DNA from: Methylocapsa sp. S129
GTDB taxonomy: Bacteria > Pseudomonadota > Alphaproteobacteria > Rhizobiales > Beijerinckiaceae
Direction: 5' to 3'
Assembly: GCF_009765995.1 (NCBI RefSeq)
Contig: NZ_LMUI01000011.1
Location: 54,173 to 118,172, forward strand
Length of the DNA stretch: 64,000 bases
Part shown: positions 60,942 through 64,000 of the stretch, one piece after another
Layout: each line of letters begins with the position of its first letter
Position numbering within the stretch: the stretch's first letter is position 1
Translations under genes and position numbers: made by a program
Notes under the pieces: generated by a model
Database searches by the model: none
Seen by the model: the letters and a program-made list of their open reading frames with translations, nothing else
What the model was told of the DNA's origin: nothing

Positions 60942-63494
60942 CTAGAAGATCGTAATCTGTCCGATGCCGCGTTTGCCGATGACGCCGATCAAAATAGACA
61001 ATATGAGCACGCCGCCCTGGATGCCGGGCAATGCGAGATTCGACACGCCGAGAAGAATCAATCCGTTCGACAGGGACGCGAGGAATAGCGCGGCGACCGT
61101 GGTGCCGACCATGTCGAGCTCGCCCGTGCGCGACAGGCTGGTGCCCAGGAAAGCGGCGGCGAGCGCGCTAATGAGAAAGTCAAAGGCCACCGCAGTCGCA
61201 GACGCGCCATAGCTGTACGACGCGAGCACGACGCCGGACAGGCCGAGCACGGCGCCCCCCGTCAAAAACGACGTCAATACCGCACGCCGCCGGTCTATGC
61301 CTCGGAGCTGCGCGGCGGCGAGATTTTCGCCGACGGCGTACATCCGCAGGCCCGCGCTTGTGTGTTTGAAGAGAACGTGGAGAGCCGACAGCGTGACGGC
61401 AAGCAAAATGGATATGGTGGGAATCGAGCCAACTGCGCCCTGCCCGATGCCGAAGAAGAAGGGCTGATCGTACAGCGTCAGGGCCTGCCCGCGATTGAAG
61501 AGCAAAGTGAGGCCCATCGCGACGAACATGCTGCCCAGCGTTGCGATGAATGGCGGCATGCGGAAGAGCAGAACGAGCACGGCGTTGAATAATCCGGTTG
61601 CGAGCCCTGCCCCCACGCCAACAATAAGAGCGGCCGCCGTTCCCACGCCTTTGGCGATAGCGCCCGCGGCGAGATTCGACGCCAACTGGTTGATCGCGCC
61701 GGCGGACATGTCAAAACCGCCGGCGACCAGGACCGCCGTGAGTCCGAGCGCCACGAAGGCGAGGAGACTGCCCTGCTTCAGCACGTCGAGCAAGTTCGCT
61801 GGCGAGAGGAAGTTTGGCGCCATGGCCCCGATTGCCGCGAAGACCAGCGCCATACCGGCGATCGTACCCCATCGGCTCAGGACCGCGCCCAGGGAGGATC
61901 GCGCCCCAAGATCCTTGGCCGCCGCGGATTGCGAGACATTGAAGGCGCGGTTCGAGGACTGGGCGTCCGCGGCCGTCGCAAGGCTCATCAAACTTTGAAC
62001 GTCGAGGTCTCTCGCCGCATGCGTCGCGGTTACCACGCCCCTGCGCATGACGGCGATGCGGTCGCACATGCCGATGAGTTCCTCGAAATCGGAGGAAATG
62101 AACAATACCGCGGCGCCGCCGCGGGCGACCGCAGTCATCTGCTTATAAATCTCGACCTTCGAACCGACGTCGACGCCGGTAGTCGGTTCGTCGAAGATGA
62201 AAACGCGCGCGTCGCGGAGCAGCCAGCGGCCAATGACGACCTTTTGCTGATTGCCTCCCGAAAGATTGCGGGTCAGCGTGCTCAGGTTTGGAGGAATGAT
62301 GCGGAGCCTCTCGACAAGATCGTTGGCGGCGGCGCGCTCGACGCCGAGCCGCAGCAGACCCCAACGGGTAAAGCGCGCGATAGCGGCGAGCGAGAGATTT
62401 TCGCGCATCGAAAGATCGGTGATGAGCCCTTCGTGACGTCGGTCTTCCGGAATGAGCGCAAAGCCCTGCCGCTTCGCAGCCCTTGGGGAACTGGGCGCGG
62501 AGGGTCGGCCCGCCAAGCTGACGGAACCGCCGGAACGACGCAGGGCGCCGATGAGCGTCATGGCGAGTTCAGTCCGCCCAGCGCCCAGGAGACCGGCCAC
62601 CCCCAGGATCTCGCCCGCCCGTATTGTCAGTGAGACATTGTCGACGATTTTCTTGTACGACAATCCCTTGACGACGAGCATGGGCTCGCCCAGCGCAACA
62701 TTCTCTTTAGGAAAGAGTTGGCTCAGCGAGCGTCCGACCATTTGGTCGATGACTTGTTGCCGCGTTGTCTCAGCCACCGCGTGGGTGGACACGAGACGGC
62801 CGTCTCTGAGCACTGTGATGCGGTCGGCGAGATCGAATACTTCATCGAGATAGTGCGAGATATAGATGATCGTCACGCCAGCCGAGCGAAGTCTGCGCAC
62901 GATGTCGAACATCGTCTCGGCCTCGGCGTTGCTGAGCGAAGCTGTTGGCTCGTCGAGGATGAGCACCTTGGGCTCGCGCAGGAGCGCGGCCGCAATGGCG
63001 ACAAGCTCACGCTGAGCCACACTGAGGTCGCGCGCGAGGGCGGTGACGGCGAATCGTGCGCCCATGCGATCGAGCAAGGTTTGCGCGATTCGCCGCATGC
63101 TTCCAAAGTCGAGGAGACCGCCGCGCACGATCTCGCGCCCAAGAAAAATATTGCGGGTGACATCGAATTGGCCGACCAATTGTTGGTCCTGATGCACAAT
63201 CACGATGCCCGCGGCTTCCGCGGCGGCGGGACCTTCGAGTTGCGCGCCGCGCCCCTCGATCAGGATTTCGCCGCTCGTTGGCTGGTAGACTCCGGTCAGG
63301 ACTTTGACGAGCGTCGACTTTCCCGCTCCATTCTGTCCCACGAGCGCATGAATCTCGCCTCGGCGCACCCCAAGGTCGATCCCCTCGAGCGCCGCTACGC
63401 CTGGGAAAAGCTTGCGGACGCCGCGGCATTCCAGCGCGAATGGCGCTGCCGATAACGCTTGGCGCACATTCTGTTCGGTCTGCGTTTTCGCCAT
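60942..63494 (-). CDS. Fused ABC importer: two ATPase domains plus permease domain in one polypeptide
   Basis: 850-residue protein combining an RbsA-like tandem ATPase with an RbsC-like permease. Domain 1 (~20-255): Walker A GQNGAGKST at 53-61, degenerate signature LSVAQRE near 157, Walker B LILDEPT around 178-184. Domain 2 (~270-510): GLLGAGRTE replaces the classic Walker A, signature LSGGNQQK 411-418 and Walker B FIFDEPT 432-438. This pairing of one strong and one altered site is normal for RbsA-type proteins. From ~545 on, about 300 residues match the permease family (FLSPANLLDVLKQGSL, LVAGGFDMSAGAINQLASNL, LSNGLILLGV). No stop or frame change separates the parts in this sequence. It partners with the separate permease 7 bp downstream and the binding protein upstream. 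Confidence 0.9.
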   Translation of the reverse strand: MAKTQTEQNVRQALSAAPFALECRGVRKLFPGVAALEGIDLGVRRGEIHALVGQNGAGKSTLVKVLTGVYQPTSGEILIEGRGAQLEGPAAAEAAGIVIVHQDQQLVGQFDVTRNIFLGREIVRGGLLDFGSMRRIAQTLLDRMGARFAVTALARDLSVAQRELVAIAAALLREPKVLILDEPTASLSNAEAETMFDIVRRLRSAGVTIIYISHYLDEVFDLADRITVLRDGRLVSTHAVAETTRQQVIDQMVGRSLSQLFPKENVALGEPMLVVKGLSYKKIVDNVSLTIRAGEILGVAGLLGAGRTELAMTLIGALRRSGGSVSLAGRPSAPSSPRAAKRQGFALIPEDRRHEGLITDLSMRENLSLAAIARFTRWGLLRLGVERAAANDLVERLRIIPPNLSTLTRNLSGGNQQKVVIGRWLLRDARVFIFDEPTTGVDVGSKVEIYKQMTAVARGGAAVLFISSDFEELIGMCDRIAVMRRGVVTATHAARDLDVQSLMSLATAADAQSSNRAFNVSQSAAAKDLGARSSLGAVLSRWGTIAGMALVFAAIGAMAPNFLSPANLLDVLKQGSLLAFVALGLTAVLVAGGFDMSAGAINQLASNLAAGAIAKGVGTAAALIVGVGAGLATGLFNAVLVLLFRMPPFIATLGSMFVAMGLTLLFNRGQALTLYDQPFFFGIGQGAVGSIPTISILLAVTLSALHVLFKHTSAGLRMYAVGENLAAAQLRGIDRRRAVLTSFLTGGAVLGLSGVVLASYSYGASATAVAFDFLISALAAAFLGTSLSRTGELDMVGTTVAALFLASLSNGLILLGVSNLALPGIQGGVLILSILIGVIGKRGIGQITIF

Positions 63495-63544
63495 GCGAAC
63501 TTCTGGCCATCCTTTTGGCGAACTGAATTCGGAGTGCGTCCCGG

Positions 63545-64000
63545 TCAGGGCAATGTCGGATGAACAACCAGGACAGGTTCAGTCTGTGGGAAGCGGCCGG
63601 AAATTTCCTTAGGATCCATGTCGATCTGCTTCCAGACGTCATTTCCCCAGCGACGTTCGGCAGCGGCGACTCCATTCGCGTGGGTCGCCACATAGGCGTC
63701 GGTGAACATGAAGCTCGGAAAGTCCTTCTTGCCGCTGAGCGCGGCTTCGATCGTCTGGCCCGCCAGTTCGCCGATATGCGGGACGTCCTGAGCTACCGTG
63801 GCGACAAAGGGACTGCCCGACGAGAGCAGCATCTGAAAGCCAATACGGTCGCCATCGATCGACGCCACTTTAATTTCGCTTCGGCCGGCCTGCTGGATGG
63901 CTTGTACCGCTCCCGACGTCAGAAGGTCATAGGCCCCCCATACCGCCGCAATGCCGCCCGGCGTTGGATTGGCGGTGAGAATATCCTCCATTTGAGTCTG
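63545..64000 (-). CDS. ABC sugar-type periplasmic substrate-binding protein, C-terminal part
   Basis: At least 151 residues of the C-terminal lobe of a Peripla_BP_4-type binding protein; the frame is open to the right edge of the window, so the N-terminus with its signal peptide lies outside. Recognisable are GGIAAVWGAYDLLTSGAVQA, IKVASIDGDRIGFQMLLSSG and VATVAQDVPHIGELAGQTIE. It lies 50 bp before the fused ATPase-permease on the minus strand, so it is the upstream gene of the operon seen here. The ligand is unknown. Confidence 0.85.
   Translation of the reverse strand, partial: QTQMEDILTANPTPGGIAAVWGAYDLLTSGAVQAIQQAGRSEIKVASIDGDRIGFQMLLSSGSPFVATVAQDVPHIGELAGQTIEAALSGKKDFPSFMFTDAYVATHANGVAAAERRWGNDVWKQIDMDPKEISGRFPQTEPVLVVHPTLP

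Overview
The window is high-GC bacterial DNA, densely coded on both strands. The gene families suggest an alphaproteobacterium of the order Hyphomicrobiales (Rhizobiales). Pointers are an RNase E with an acidic insertion in its S1 domain, transcribed away from an amidase (AmiC-type)/PBP1A pair, a long-form methylsuccinyl-CoA dehydrogenase (ethylmalonyl-CoA pathway), a DUF4189 protein and FrcABC/RbsABC-type importers. A Beijerinckiaceae/Methylocystaceae-like host is my inference only; no rRNA or tRNA gene was seen to test it.

Layout. 0-1.4 kb: 5' part of a PAS-containing chemotaxis receptor. 1.65-7.0 kb: a small membrane protein, an MFS exporter behind an 18-bp palindrome, and a tightly packed amino-acid/carbamoyl catabolic operon (diaminopropionate ammonia-lyase-like enzyme and two M20 hydrolases). 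7.1-8.4 kb: DUF4760 and GNAT genes. 8.7-19.2 kb: envelope and RNA core genes (mrcA, amidase, rne, DsbA-like, uppP, EcsC). 19.4-23.8 kb: a two-gene RND efflux operon. 23.9-30.1 kb: a sugar ABC import cluster with an isomerase-like and a Gfo/Idh/MocA enzyme, controlled by a divergent LacI protein with a clear palindromic operator. 30.1-33.9 kb: cupin, secreted protein, EamA exporter and mcd.

34-40.2 kb is accessory in character: two different PIN-domain toxin-antitoxin pairs in tandem, a DUF5677 gene, several inverted repeats, and two 118-bp direct repeats flanking an NCS1 nucleobase transporter and a RutR-like regulator. 40.3-52.1 kb is rich in proteins of unknown function: secreted proteins, a TPR protein, a 790-residue SGNH hydrolase, an acylphosphatase-like protein, and a divergent set of three proteins sharing an N-terminal FG(K/R)R-type motif, two of which are tandem paralogues. 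52.3-58.1 kb holds an alpha/beta hydrolase with a divergent MarR regulator and tandem operators, a PQQ glucose-type dehydrogenase, an overlapping methyltransferase/VanW pair and a DUF4189 protein.

58.2-64 kb is a second sugar-type ABC operon: SorC-family regulator, Amidohydro_2 enzyme, permease, a protein fusing two ATPase domains to a permease, and a periplasmic binding protein cut by the window end.

The most unusual items are the ATPase-permease fusion, the FG(K/R)R-motif gene set around 47.7-50.5 kb, a diverged dispersed repeat (8.6 kb and 34.0 kb), and the 118-bp repeats bracketing the transporter/regulator block.
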